DNA of 64,000 nucleotides from Bacillota bacterium. GTDB lineage: Bacteria; Bacillota; Clostridia; Christensenellales; Aristaeellaceae. The notes below the pieces were generated by a model. The model made no database searches. It was not told where the DNA came from and worked only from the letters and a program-made list of their open reading frames with translations. Position 1 is the first letter of the stretch, and the number at the start of each line of letters is the position of its first letter. The stretch spans positions 87,661-151,660 of the forward strand of contig JAEZHM010000068.1 in assembly GCA_023416585.1 (NCBI GenBank), written 5' to 3'. The position numbers and the translations under genes were made by a program. Positions 23,861 to 32,509 of this stretch are shown here, piece after piece.

Positions 23861-24079
23861 AAGTTTTGGCAATGAAGGAGAATGCTTTCCCGGCGCTTAA
23901 GAGAGCCGCCCGGCAGGTGAAAGGGCGGAAGCAGAAGGGAAGGCCCCTCGCTCTGGAGCCACCATACGGCGGGAAGCGCCCGATACAGCGCATCAAGTGG
24001 CCGGATAGCAAGTTCGGCAAGCAAAGTGGTACCGCGGAACAATGCGTTTCGTCTTTGTAAAAAGGCGAAGCGCTTTTTT
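23861..24079 (+). promoter_or_regulatory. T-box leader controlling leuS
   Basis: The T-box core AAGTGGTACCGCGG lies at 24024-24037. A terminator follows: GCGTTTCGTCTTT (24044-24056) pairs with AAAGGCGAAGCGC (24061-24073), then six T. Upstream is a long folded Stem I region. This arrangement senses uncharged tRNA, here presumably tRNA-Leu. The specifier codon was not fixed. Confidence 0.9.
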
Positions 24080-24101
24080 AGCGGAAGAAGGAGGAGCACT
24101 C

Positions 24102-26519
24102 ATGTTTAAAGCGCCCTATGATCCCACCCGCATCGAAAGAAAGTGGCAGGCAAAGTGGGAGGAGCAGAAGGCTTTTTGTGCGGAAACCGATCACAAAAAA
24201 CCAAAGTATTATTGCCTTATCGAATTTCCATATCCTTCGGGCGCCGGGCTGCATGTAGGCCATCCCCGCTCCAATACGGCATTGGACATCATCGCCCGTA
24301 AACGGCGCATGGAAGGGTACAACGTATTGTATCCCATCGGCTGGGATGCCTTTGGCCTGCCCACCGAAAACTACGCCATCAAAAACAAGGTGCACCCCAG
24401 GGCGGTCACCAATGAAAATATCGACCGCTTCCGGGCACAGCTCAAACGTCTGGGCTTCTCCTTTGATTACAGCCGGGAAGTGAACACCACCGATCCCAAT
24501 TACTACAAATGGACGCAGTGGATCTTTCTGCAGCTGTACAAGCATGGCCTGGCTTACAAAGCGGAAATGCCCATCAATTGGTGTGTAAGCTGCAAGTGCG
24601 GTCTGGCCAATGAGGAAGTTGTGGACGGCGTCTGTGAGCGCTGCGGCAGCGAAGTCGTGCGCCGGGTAAAAAAGCAGTGGATGCTGGCCATTACCAAGTA
24701 CGCGCAAAAGCTGCTGGACGGCCTGGACAACGTGGACTTTATTGAAAAGGTAAAGCTCCAGCAGCGGAATTGGATAGGCCGCTCAGAAGGTGCGGAGATC
24801 GACTTTCAAGTCACCGGGCGGAGCGAAAAAATAAAGGTCTATACCACGCGTCCGGATACCATCTTCGGGGCCACCTATATGGTTTTATCACCGGAACATC
24901 CCCTGCTGGAAACCTGGAAGGAAAGCATAACAAATTACAGTGAGCTGATAGACTACAAGGCCCAGGCGGCCAAGAAATCCGACTTTGAGCGCACAGAGGT
25001 CATCAAGGAAAAAACGGGTGTTGAGATAAAAGGCATCCGGGCATTGAACCCTGCGACCCAAACGGAAATTCCCATATGGGTCGCCGATTATGTGCTCATC
25101 ACCTACGGCACAGGCGCCATCATGGCCGTGCCAGCTCATGACACACGAGACTGGGATTTTGCCAAAAAGTTTGGCCTGCCCATCATTGAAGTTGTTTCCG
25201 GCGGCAACGTGCAGGAGGCGGCTTTTGACGACATTCAGGACGGGGTAATGGTTAACAGCGGCATCCTGAACGGCCTGAAGGTTGCGGATGCCAAGAAGGC
25301 GATTACCGACTATATTGAAAAACAGGGCCTGGGCCAGCGCAAGGTTAATTTCAAACTGCGCGACTGGGTGTTCAGCCGCCAGCGGTACTGGGGCGAGCCC
25401 ATCCCCATTGTTCACTGTGCTAAGTGCGGCATGGTTCCCGTTAAGGAAGCTGACCTGCCGGTGCTGCTGCCCGACGTTAAGAATTACGAGCCCACCGATA
25501 GCGGCGAAAGCCCCTTGGCAGCCATGACGGATTGGGTGAACACCGTTTGCCCCCACTGTGGCGGCCCCGCCCAGCGGGAGACGGACACCATGCCTCAGTG
25601 GGCTGGTTCCAGCTGGTATTTCCTGCGCTATACCGATCCGCATAGCGGCAAGGAAATGGCAAGCCTTGATGAAATGAAATACTGGCTGCCCATCGACTGG
25701 TACAACGGCGGCATGGAGCATACAACGCTGCATTTGCTCTACAGCAGGTTCTGGCACCTGTTCCTGCATGATATCGGCGTTGTACCGTCTCCAGAACCCT
25801 ATCAAAAGCGCACCAGCCACGGTATGATTCTGGGATCCAACGGCGAAAAGATGTCCAAATCCCGCGGCAACGTCATCAACCCCGACGAAATCGTGGATGA
25901 ACTGGGAGCCGACTCCTTCCGCATGTACGAAATGTTCATGGGCGCCTTTGACCAGGCGATCCCATGGTCCACCAATGGCGCCAGGGGCTGCCGCAGATTC
26001 CTGGACAGGGTATGGCGTCTGCAGGAGATGCTGACGGATGGGGAAGGCTATTCCTCCGATCTGAAGGCATCCTTTCACGCCACGGTGAAAAAGGTGAGCG
26101 AAGACTATGAAAAGATGAAGTACAACACCGCCATCGCCGCCATGATGAGCCTGGTAAACGACATCTACCTGAAGAACCAGGTTACAAGAGGCGAGCTGAA
26201 AACGCTGCTGTTGCTTTTGAGCCCTGTAGCCCCCCATATCTGCGAGGAAATGTGGGAAGCGCAAAGCTTCGGCGCACCAATCCACCATCAGCCCTGGCCC
26301 AGCTATGATGAAAAGGAAATGGCATTAAGCGAGGTGGAGATCGCCATACAGATCAATGGCAAGGTACGCGGCCGCATCATGATCCCTGCAGACTTAACAC
26401 GTGAGCAGGCGGAAGAAACGCTGCCGATGAATCCCGATGTAAAAGCCTTGGTAGGGGATAAAACCATTCGCAAGATCATATTCGTGCCAGGAAGGCTACT
26501 CAATATCGTCGCCAACTAA
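24102..26519 (+). CDS. leuS: Leucyl-tRNA synthetase
   Basis: 805-aa class I synthetase that loads leucine on tRNA-Leu. The HIGH motif appears as HVGHPRS, the KMSKS loop as EKMSKSRGN; between them is the editing domain (TTRPDTIFGATYMV) and a zinc-binding region with CxxC pairs (WCVSCKCGLANEE). The C-terminal domain ends in KIIFVPGRLLNIVAN. ATG 24102 has AAGGAGGAG upstream and starts the normal FKAPYDPTRIERKWQ; upstream in-frame codons lie within the T-box terminator. Full length. Confidence 0.97.
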   Translation: MFKAPYDPTRIERKWQAKWEEQKAFCAETDHKKPKYYCLIEFPYPSGAGLHVGHPRSNTALDIIARKRRMEGYNVLYPIGWDAFGLPTENYAIKNKVHPRAVTNENIDRFRAQLKRLGFSFDYSREVNTTDPNYYKWTQWIFLQLYKHGLAYKAEMPINWCVSCKCGLANEEVVDGVCERCGSEVVRRVKKQWMLAITKYAQKLLDGLDNVDFIEKVKLQQRNWIGRSEGAEIDFQVTGRSEKIKVYTTRPDTIFGATYMVLSPEHPLLETWKESITNYSELIDYKAQAAKKSDFERTEVIKEKTGVEIKGIRALNPATQTEIPIWVADYVLITYGTGAIMAVPAHDTRDWDFAKKFGLPIIEVVSGGNVQEAAFDDIQDGVMVNSGILNGLKVADAKKAITDYIEKQGLGQRKVNFKLRDWVFSRQRYWGEPIPIVHCAKCGMVPVKEADLPVLLPDVKNYEPTDSGESPLAAMTDWVNTVCPHCGGPAQRETDTMPQWAGSSWYFLRYTDPHSGKEMASLDEMKYWLPIDWYNGGMEHTTLHLLYSRFWHLFLHDIGVVPSPEPYQKRTSHGMILGSNGEKMSKSRGNVINPDEIVDELGADSFRMYEMFMGAFDQAIPWSTNGARGCRRFLDRVWRLQEMLTDGEGYSSDLKASFHATVKKVSEDYEKMKYNTAIAAMMSLVNDIYLKNQVTRGELKTLLLLLSPVAPHICEEMWEAQSFGAPIHHQPWPSYDEKEMALSEVEIAIQINGKVRGRIMIPADLTREQAEETLPMNPDVKALVGDKTIRKIIFVPGRLLNIVAN

Positions 26520-26544
26520 TTTTTTCCAAAGGTTTTCCAATAAG

Positions 26545-26582
26545 CGCCTCCTTTTCAGGGCATACTGCCTTGGAAGGAGGCG
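26545..26582 (+). promoter_or_regulatory. Hairpin that masks the ribosome site of the 50-aa gene
   Basis: CGCCTCCTT (26545-26553) pairs perfectly with AAGGAGGCG (26574-26582), and AGGGCA/TGCCTT extend the stem inside. The 3' arm contains the GGAGG that precedes ATG 26591, so the fold would block translation. No T-run follows, which makes a simple terminator less likely. Confidence 0.6.
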
Positions 26583-26590
26583 TTGTTGTC

Positions 26591-26743
26591 ATGGAAAAAA
26601 AGTTGAAGAACCGCAAGAAGCTGAAAAAGGAAGATTTGGTGGGCCGCATGATGCGTGATCCCGATACCACCGACGTATTGGGCAGCTATACCGGAACGCC
26701 AAGAGACGGCGGCGAGCCCGACCAGGATGCGGATGATTTGTAG
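26591..26743 (+). CDS. Small hypothetical protein downstream of leuS
   Basis: 50-aa protein. It begins with a basic stretch (MEKKLKNRKKLKKEDLVGRM) and ends acidic; the middle reads DPDTTDVLGSYTGTP and the end is DADDL. GGAAGGAGG lies 10 bases before the ATG, inside a hairpin. It is 71 bases after leuS and probably on the same transcript. The composition and clear ribosome site support a real gene; function not recognised. Confidence 0.7.
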   Translation: MEKKLKNRKKLKKEDLVGRMMRDPDTTDVLGSYTGTPRDGGEPDQDADDL

Positions 26744-26803
26744 ATATTTGCAGGAATAGCTTTCCGTGCAGCAGCTTTTCAAAGCTTACTATGGCAATAG
26801 CAT

Positions 26804-26837
26804 AAAACACGGTGGAGCGATCGCTCCACCGTGTTTT
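26804..26837. terminator. Perfect 34-bp palindromic bidirectional terminator
   Basis: AAAACACGGTGGAGCGA is followed directly by its reverse complement, ending in TTTT. It serves the 50-aa gene from the left and overlaps the stop codon of the MFS gene from the right. Confidence 0.85.
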
Positions 26838-28129
26838 TATGAGGCAATACTTTTTACGGCAGAAGACTCTTCCTCCCCCCGATTGACCTGCCATACCTTC
26901 AGGGAAAGGAACAGTGCCAGCACGCACAATACCAGCGTCAGAACAAAGGGCAGGGAACGGTCAATTTCGGCCAGCGCCCCAGCCAATGCGCCCGCAGGGG
27001 ATGTAATCAATAGGCACATGGCCAGAAACAAGCCATTCATCCGCGCCCGCGCTTCCCTATCCATGCTCAACATTTGCAGCGATGATGTAAGCGGGCTAAG
27101 TACCGACAGGGACAGTGCTTCCACCAAAACACCCAGGCCAAGCAGCATATAGGATCCGGTGTTCAAGAAGATCAGCATGCATTGTACTGTGCCAAAGCAG
27201 GAAAAAGCGATCAACAAAGGCTTTTTGAATCTGCGTACATCCAATTTCCCTGTGAACAGGAAATACCCGAACACAAAGACCAGGGAGCGCAGCATAAAAA
27301 ACATGGAAAGGTATTTTTGCTCAATGCCCAGCTTTTCCGTAATCAAAAGCGGCCAGAAGTTGTCAACAACGCTCCTGATGGCACCATAGCAGGCCAGCAG
27401 CGCTACAGTATACATTATCTTGCGGGTTTTGATCATTTTTACAAGCACGTGGCGGCTGTCCAGCAGGTGATGAAACATGCTCCGATGATGAAACTCTTCC
27501 TGCCGCCTTTTCCCGATTTCCGTCTCATGGGTCATGAAGTACAAAATTACAAACTTGAAGGTCATCAGCACGAATGCAATTCCGTACAATACACGCATGG
27601 TAGGAACGACGGAATATTTATCCACAAAGAAGTAGGAAACGGGAGCAACGAATCCGGCGATCAGCCCTGCGATATTTGCCAGGGAATACAGGTGCACCAG
27701 CTTGCTTTCCGGCGCCTCCTCCACGAACAAAAGCGTCCAGGAGTTTTCTGTTATGCGATACATACCGTTGAACAGCGCCGCTGCCAGGAACCAATATTCA
27801 TTCTTGGCAAGCATCCATAAAAACGCCGGCACGCTCCAGCACAGAAGGTCAAACACAAGGCTGCACAGCCTGCGCCCCATTTTATCAGTAAGAATGCCGC
27901 CCAGCAGCGACCATACCATCTGGGAGGCGAAAAATACGGTGGCCGTCAAGCCGATCATCAGCGGCGTCATGCCAAGGGCCGCCATATAGACGGATACAAA
28001 GGGAACAAACAGATTATAGGGGATACCCCATAAAGGCTCGGTGATTAAACATGCCCGCTCGTTGCCTTTGGCGTGTATTAGCGTATCGATCAGAGGATGG
28101 GAAGTAATTTTCTTCATCAACTTTGCCAT
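26837..28129 (-). CDS. Major facilitator superfamily transporter
   Basis: 430-aa membrane protein with about 12 hydrophobic helices. The cytoplasmic loop signature GGILTDKMGRRLCSLVFD lies after helix 2 and the start of the second half is near residue 235. The substrate (drug, sugar or other) cannot be told. ATG 28129 has AGAGGT upstream; an earlier ATG (28180) lacks a site. It is divergent from the LacI-type gene and may be its target (inference). Its stop codon lies in a palindromic terminator. Confidence 0.85.
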   Translation of the reverse strand: MAKLMKKITSHPLIDTLIHAKGNERACLITEPLWGIPYNLFVPFVSVYMAALGMTPLMIGLTATVFFASQMVWSLLGGILTDKMGRRLCSLVFDLLCWSVPAFLWMLAKNEYWFLAAALFNGMYRITENSWTLLFVEEAPESKLVHLYSLANIAGLIAGFVAPVSYFFVDKYSVVPTMRVLYGIAFVLMTFKFVILYFMTHETEIGKRRQEEFHHRSMFHHLLDSRHVLVKMIKTRKIMYTVALLACYGAIRSVVDNFWPLLITEKLGIEQKYLSMFFMLRSLVFVFGYFLFTGKLDVRRFKKPLLIAFSCFGTVQCMLIFLNTGSYMLLGLGVLVEALSLSVLSPLTSSLQMLSMDREARARMNGLFLAMCLLITSPAGALAGALAEIDRSLPFVLTLVLCVLALFLSLKVWQVNRGEEESSAVKSIAS

Positions 28130-28213
28130 ATATACCTCTTGAGCGCGTGCACCGCACCGTGAAGATGATAGCATTTGCACAAAATCGTGTCAAGGCAAGC
28201 AATGGCAGCCACC

Positions 28214-28242
28214 TTGACAGGAAAATTATCACATGATAACAT
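28214..28242 (+). promoter_or_regulatory. Promoter with internal operator for LacI-type gene
   Basis: TTGACA, a 17-base spacer and TAACAT. The spacer and -10 box contain the near-palindrome TTATCA-CA-TGATAA (28226-28239), a good candidate operator, which would give self-repression and possibly control of the divergent MFS gene. Confidence 0.6.
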
Positions 28243-28281
28243 ATTTATTAATCGTTTATCTTGGAAAGAGGAATCATAACC

Positions 28282-29316
28282 ATGGCCAACATGAAACAAA
28301 TCGCACGCCTGGCGAATGTTTCCACCGCAACAGTATCCCACGTGCTCAGTGGGAAAAAGCCCGTGAAGGAAGAAACGCGGCGCCGGGTGGAAGAAGCCAT
28401 CCGCCAGACGGATTATACGCTAAACACGATCGCCAAAAGCCTGCGAATGAACAAAACGCAGACCATAGGCGTATTAGCGGAGGATATACGCGGCCTTCCG
28501 GTGCCAGAAATCGTGACGGGCATCAGCGAATACCTGGAAATGCGGGGGTATCAGCTGCTTCTCAATAACCTGCGCTTGCTGGAAAAGCTGTACAACCAGT
28601 ATGACCATATTACCATGTGCCAGGATGAGGTCAACCAGGGTATGAAGGTTCTGTTGGACGCCCATGTGGATGGCATCATTTATGTGGCCATGCACGACAG
28701 GTCGTTGAACGGCGTGCTGATGCCAGTGGACAAGCCTCTTGTTTACGCCTACGCAAGGGCCGGGGAGAAGAGCGGCTTTTATGTGACCTATGACAACAAG
28801 CTAAGCGCCGCAGCCATCACCCGCAGCTTGATCCAAAAAGGCCACAAGCGCATTGCCGTCATCGCAGGACACCGGGATTCTGACCCCAGCCGTCAACGTT
28901 TGGAAGGTTTCTTGGAAACAATGGAAGAGGCCGGCTTTCCTGTACCGCCGGAATACATCCGCTGGGGCGACTGGGAAAGCCCAACCGCCGCCAAGCAAAC
29001 GGAAGCTTTGCTGTCCCTAAGATATAAACCCACCGCCATCTTTGCTATGAACGATCTCATGGCTGCCGGCTGTTACCAAGCCATTCGGCGACGCGGGCTG
29101 GACATTCCGCAGGATGTATCCGTAGCCGGATTTGACAACCGGGAAATCTCCGCCCACCTTTATCCGCCTCTCACCACGGTATCCTTGCCCACCCGCGAAA
29201 TAGGGTACGAAAGCGCCAAGATGCTGCTGAATTTGATGGAAACGCCGAAAACCGGCCATGAAAGCCTGATTCTTCCATGCTCTTTGTGCATGCGTGATTC
29301 TGTGGGTTCTCCTTGA
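28282..29316 (+). CDS. LacI/GalR-family transcriptional regulator
   Basis: 344-aa repressor. The N-terminal helix-turn-helix is KQIARLANVSTATVSHVLSG with the hinge helix following; the rest is a sugar-binding periplasmic-type core (HVDGIIYVAM, GHKRIAVIAGHRDSDPSRQR, PTAIFAMNDLMAAG, DVSVAGFDNREIS). ATG 28282 has AAAGAGG upstream. The operator-like palindrome in its promoter suggests autoregulation. The effector is probably a sugar or related molecule. Confidence 0.92.
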   Translation: MANMKQIARLANVSTATVSHVLSGKKPVKEETRRRVEEAIRQTDYTLNTIAKSLRMNKTQTIGVLAEDIRGLPVPEIVTGISEYLEMRGYQLLLNNLRLLEKLYNQYDHITMCQDEVNQGMKVLLDAHVDGIIYVAMHDRSLNGVLMPVDKPLVYAYARAGEKSGFYVTYDNKLSAAAITRSLIQKGHKRIAVIAGHRDSDPSRQRLEGFLETMEEAGFPVPPEYIRWGDWESPTAAKQTEALLSLRYKPTAIFAMNDLMAAGCYQAIRRRGLDIPQDVSVAGFDNREISAHLYPPLTTVSLPTREIGYESAKMLLNLMETPKTGHESLILPCSLCMRDSVGSP

Positions 29317-29433
29317 GCGAATCTATTAAATCCTGTTTCAAGGCTTAGGCTTTCGGGTATCCTTTATTCAGAAACAAAAATACCACCCTAAGGGAAACCA
29401 AGGGGAAACGAGGCCAAAGGCAGGTTGACGTTC

Positions 29434-30036
29434 ATGGAAAAGACATTTTGGAAGGCTTTAGAAAGCCGCCGCAGCGTATATGGCTTTGACAAGGAAAAGC
29501 CCGTCGCACAAGAAAAGATCGTTGAGATTGTGGAGAATACGCTGACGCTTGTTCCCTCCTCCTTTAATTGCCAAAGCACCCGCATGGTGGTGCTATTCGG
29601 CGAGCACCATAAAAAGCTGTGGGATATCGTCATGGATGCGCTGCGCAAAGTGACGGATGACAAACAGTTTGAAAAATCACAGGCAAAGGTAAAGAATGAT
29701 TTCCAGTCCGGCTATGGCACGGTGCTGTTCTTTGAAGACCAGGCGGTCATCAAGGGGCTGCAGGAACAGTTCGCCTTTTATGCCGAAAAATTCCCCATAT
29801 GGTCGGAGCATACCGCCGGCATGCACCAGCTCACCGTATGGGCGGGCTTGGCCCAGGAGGGGCTTGGCGCATCGCTGCAGCATTACCATCCGCTAATCGA
29901 CGATGCGGTACGCAAGGAATGGAATATACCGGAGTCCTGGAAGCTGACAGCGCAGATGCCCTTTGGCAAGCCCCTTTCAGCTCCTGAAGAGAAGGATCAT
30001 ATGGCGATTTCTGATAGGCTCAAGGTCTTTTCATAA
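29434..30036 (+). CDS. Nitroreductase family protein (Frm2/Hbn1-like)
   Basis: 200-aa FMN-dependent oxidoreductase of the short nitroreductase group. The FMN phosphate-binding motif is ESRRSVYGF near residue 12; PSSFNCQSTRMVVLFG and GLGASLQHYHPLID fit the dimeric fold. ATG 29434 is chosen because the in-frame TTG before it has no better site. It has its own short gap to the ferritin gene (39 bases), so the two may be co-transcribed, linking redox handling and iron storage. Substrate unknown. Confidence 0.82.
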   Translation: MEKTFWKALESRRSVYGFDKEKPVAQEKIVEIVENTLTLVPSSFNCQSTRMVVLFGEHHKKLWDIVMDALRKVTDDKQFEKSQAKVKNDFQSGYGTVLFFEDQAVIKGLQEQFAFYAEKFPIWSEHTAGMHQLTVWAGLAQEGLGASLQHYHPLIDDAVRKEWNIPESWKLTAQMPFGKPLSAPEEKDHMAISDRLKVFS

Positions 30037-30075
30037 AAAACCTGCAGTCTATCCCGATTGAAAGGAGGCATCTAT

Positions 30076-30591
30076 ATGTTGAAACCGGATGTCAAAAAAC
30101 TTCTGAATGAACAAATCAACAAAGAATTTTACTCCGCCTACCTGTACCTTAATATCGCCGATTACTATGCCGCAAAGAACCTGAACGGCTTTGAAAACTG
30201 GTTTCTGGTGCAGGCCAAGGAAGAGCAGGATCACGCCATGCTTATGCGCCAGTATCTGATCAACGAGGGTGAGGAGGTTGCGCTAACGGCCATTGATGCG
30301 CCCCGTGAACCGTTTGATTCCTTCCGGGCGCCTCTTACAGTTGCTCTCAAGCATGAGCAGTTTGTGACCGAGAGCATCTATGCAATTTACGCACAGGCGC
30401 AAAAAGCAGGCGACTATCGCACCGTGAATTTCCTTAACTGGTTCGTAACCGAGCAGGGCGAGGAAGAGAAAAACGCAGATGAACTGATCAAGCGCTATGA
30501 CTTGTTCGGCGTAGATGCAAAGGGGCTGTACATGCTCAACGCGGATTTAGCAGCCCGCGTATACGCGCCGCCCTCCCTGGTTCTTTCATAA
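30076..30591 (+). CDS. ftnA: Ferritin
   Basis: 171-aa non-haem ferritin that oxidises and stores iron in a 24-subunit shell. Ferroxidase ligands are seen in NKEFYSAYLYLNIADYY, QAKEEQDHAMLM, EQFVTESIYAI and VTEQGEEEKN. Normal length for bacterial FtnA. AAAGGAGG lies before ATG 30076. It follows the nitroreductase by 39 bases and is closed by a terminator. Confidence 0.93.
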   Translation: MLKPDVKKLLNEQINKEFYSAYLYLNIADYYAAKNLNGFENWFLVQAKEEQDHAMLMRQYLINEGEEVALTAIDAPREPFDSFRAPLTVALKHEQFVTESIYAIYAQAQKAGDYRTVNFLNWFVTEQGEEEKNADELIKRYDLFGVDAKGLYMLNADLAARVYAPPSLVLS

Positions 30592-30601
30592 AAGACTGCA
30601 A

Positions 30602-30637
30602 AACGCCCTGCGGATATTTACCGCTGGGCGTTTTTTT
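30602..30637 (+). terminator. Terminator after ferritin
   Basis: AACGCCC..CGG pairs with CCG..GGGCGTT (a small internal bulge), followed by seven T. Confidence 0.85.
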
Positions 30638-30651
30638 GCAAATAAGCCTAT

Positions 30652-30972
30652 TCACTCTTCGGCAGACCATGTGGATAGTGCTTCTTCCACGGTCCGCAAT
30701 ATTTCTTGCAATGCAGTCTGCTTTTTACCTGGAAGCTGATCTGCATGAATGCGGGATCTGTGTGTAAGGCTGCCTGTAAGCAGCGCATCCACACTTGCGT
30801 CCAGCACATTCGCCAATGCAACCAGTGTCTCCAAACTGGCTTTCCGGGTTCCCCGTTCAATATGGCCCAGAAAAGATAATGAGATATTTGATTTTTCCGC
30901 CAGTTGCTCCTGTGTCCAGCCGCGCAGGATGCGCTCCCTCCGGATGCGTGCCCCAAGCGAGGAATAATCCAT
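30652..30972 (-). CDS. XRE-family small transcriptional regulator
   Basis: 106-aa regulator. The helix-turn-helix covers most of the first 65 residues (LRGWTQEQLAEKSNISLSFLG, then LETLVALANVLDASVDALL). The C-terminal tail of about 40 residues is helical (ALQEILRTVEEAL). ATG 30972 has GGGAGG at 10 bases. Convergent with ferritin. Target unknown. Confidence 0.88.
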   Translation of the reverse strand: MDYSSLGARIRRERILRGWTQEQLAEKSNISLSFLGHIERGTRKASLETLVALANVLDASVDALLTGSLTHRSRIHADQLPGKKQTALQEILRTVEEALSTWSAEE

Positions 30973-31330
30973 TAATAAATGACCTCCCAAATTGCAGAAT
31001 TTTTTGAATATGTCGGATTATGTTTCAGCCAAACATAAGGTATGATTAAGATTCTACACCATAAGAAGCAGAATGTCCATGAAAATTCCAAAATGGTTTT
31101 TTAGCTCTCCCGGCGGCAGAAAGACTGCGGAAAGATGTCGGGCAAAAAATGTTTGCCGGGGGTGTACAAAGTGCTTATCGCGTGATATAATATTTTATGT
31201 TAACCCAGCCAGGTATGCATCCAGGTCATTCCTCCTCGTTCAACGCCCAAAACCGAATGCTTGGGATCCACGGGAGCGACGGCAAGGCACATAGGTTTGG
31301 GTAAATAAAGAACTTTGGAGGGAACCCATC
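30973..31330. other. Divergent intergenic region before zinc-ribbon gene
   Basis: 358 bases between the XRE and zinc-ribbon genes. The plus-strand promoter lies at 31163-31191, giving a leader of about 130 bases. A 29-codon open frame starting at 31215 lacks a ribosome site and is not called. No clear structure otherwise. Confidence 0.5.
31163..31191 (+). promoter_or_regulatory. Promoter for zinc-ribbon gene
   Basis: TGTACA, a 17-base spacer and a perfect TATAAT. Confidence 0.6.
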
Positions 31331-31627
31331 ATGTATCAGGACAAGACCTTGACCTGCCGCGACTGCGGCGCCGAATTCGTATTCTCTGGTTCCGAACAGG
31401 CTTTCTTTGCCGAGAAGGGCTTTCAAAATGAGCCCAGCCGGTGCCATGCCTGCCGCGCCAACAGGCGCAATACCCAGGGTGGCGGAGCCCGTGGCGGCGA
31501 GCGCCAGATGTACGAAGTGATCTGCGATGGCTGCGGCCGCACCACCCAGGTGCCGTTCCAGCCCCGTGGAGACCGGCCCGTCTACTGCCGTGAGTGCTTC
31601 GACGCCCAGCGTCAGAGCCGCTACTAA
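31331..31627 (+). CDS. Double zinc-ribbon protein
   Basis: 98-aa protein with two four-Cys zinc sites: CRDCG...CHACR in the first half (probable zinc-ribbon, the family seen as short CxxC proteins in many bacteria) and CDGCG...YCREC in the second half. A Gly/Arg-rich linker (GGGARGGERQ) joins them. GGAGG precedes the ATG. Small proteins of this kind are often RNA- or ribosome-associated, but no role is proven. Closed by a terminator. Confidence 0.85.
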   Translation: MYQDKTLTCRDCGAEFVFSGSEQAFFAEKGFQNEPSRCHACRANRRNTQGGGARGGERQMYEVICDGCGRTTQVPFQPRGDRPVYCRECFDAQRQSRY

Positions 31628-31640
31628 GAGGATTTTAAAA

Positions 31641-31672
31641 GCGCCATCGATTCATTCGATGGCGCCCTTTTT
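31641..31672 (+). terminator. Terminator after zinc-ribbon gene
   Basis: GCGCCATCGA pairs perfectly with TCGATGGCGC across a 5-base loop; CC and five T follow. Confidence 0.85.
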
Positions 31673-31691
31673 ATTTGTATTGGAGTTCACT

Positions 31692-32174
31692 TCACGAACT
31701 GATCTTGCCCAAATCAATTTTCTCCATGGCCTTAAGTAATGGCAGACCAAGGATGTACACTGCGCCCGCCTGGCCCAAAGCAACGTAGCCCATGGTGGTG
31801 AAAAGTTCAAAGCCGGCGACAACGTTAAGCATAATGCCAATAACCACCGCGTTCACGATCACAGGAGGAAGTGCGGCCATATAGCGGTTTTTTCTCAGCC
31901 GATAGGTCAGGATGGCGGCGGCAAGCGTAGCCAAGCTTCCGAAAATGATATCTGCCGCGCCGTAGCCGCCCAGCAGATTCGCCAGCAGGCAGCCAACGAA
32001 CAGGCCGGGAATGGCCTGGGGCATCAATATGGGAAGCAGTGTCAACGCCTCGGCCACCCGGAACTGCACAGGGCCATAGCTGATGGGTGCCAAAACATAA
32101 GTGAGTACGGCATATACCGCCGCAATAGCGGCGCTGAGTGCCATACCCTTGGGAGAGAAAAGGCTTTTACGCAA
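31692..32174 (-). CDS. queT: QueT-type queuosine precursor transporter
   Basis: 160-aa membrane protein, the substrate-binding (S) component of an ECF-type vitamin transporter for queuosine precursors. The family signature is YVLAPISYGPVQFRVAEALT near the N-terminus, followed by about five hydrophobic helices (for example LFVGCLLANLLGGYGAADII). TTG 32174 is chosen because the open frame before it contains the promoter -10 box; this gives the usual length. No preQ1 riboswitch could be recognised in the short leader. The shared energising ATPases are not nearby. Confidence 0.85.
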   Translation of the reverse strand: MRKSLFSPKGMALSAAIAAVYAVLTYVLAPISYGPVQFRVAEALTLLPILMPQAIPGLFVGCLLANLLGGYGAADIIFGSLATLAAAILTYRLRKNRYMAALPPVIVNAVVIGIMLNVVAGFELFTTMGYVALGQAGAVYILGLPLLKAMEKIDLGKISS

Positions 32175-32210
32175 ACTTAAGCACCCACTTTCATTTTGAA
32201 TGCTTTGAAG

Positions 32211-32239
32211 AATATACCACACTTGCCTCGGCATAGCAA
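32211..32239 (-). promoter_or_regulatory. Promoter of queT
   Basis: TTGCTA, 17 bases, TATATT with the extended TGG before it, on the minus strand. Confidence 0.6.
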
Positions 32240-32321
32240 CAGAAAAGCATGCGCAAAATACATCTGCCGATAGACCCTATTCGGCAGGCAAATCCTGAAC
32301 AATGCGGGGGAGGTATGCGGA

Positions 32322-32498
32322 TTGGCTCATCAACACAACCGTAGTCAGTGCATTCATTGTAATGTGGAAAGCTGCGAGTACAACGACAAGCAAAATCTTT
32401 GCGATCTGGAATCCATCCAGGTCTCACCCAAGCCCGGATGCGGCTCGGGCAAGACGGATGAAAGCTTGTGCTCCAGTTACAGAAGCCGCGGTAAGTAA
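32322..32498 (+). CDS. DUF1540 domain protein (TTG start)
   Basis: 58-aa Cys-rich protein of the DUF1540 family, which is of unknown function and common in Clostridia, often near spore or stress genes. The pattern is CIHCNVESCEYNDKQNLC, then LESIQV and two further Cys (PGCGSG, SLCSSY). The start is TTG 32322, with GGGGGAGG 8 bases upstream; no ATG is available in this frame. A 19-bp hairpin follows 11 bases after the stop. The gene is divergent from queT. Confidence 0.85.
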   Translation: MAHQHNRSQCIHCNVESCEYNDKQNLCDLESIQVSPKPGCGSGKTDESLCSSYRSRGK

Positions 32499-32509
32499 GG
32501 AAGCCTATG

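Noticed and set aside
24888..26288. 466-codon open frame antisense to leuS
   Set aside because: It lies wholly inside a clear leuS on the other strand, has no ribosome site and no recognisable domain; long antisense frames are expected in GC-biased codons. The same holds for antisense frames in serS (15885-16748), the 522-aa gene (52100-53020) and the binding protein (54545-55537).
31215..31304. 29-codon frame in the leader of the zinc-ribbon gene
   Set aside because: No ribosome site and no similarity to known leader peptides.
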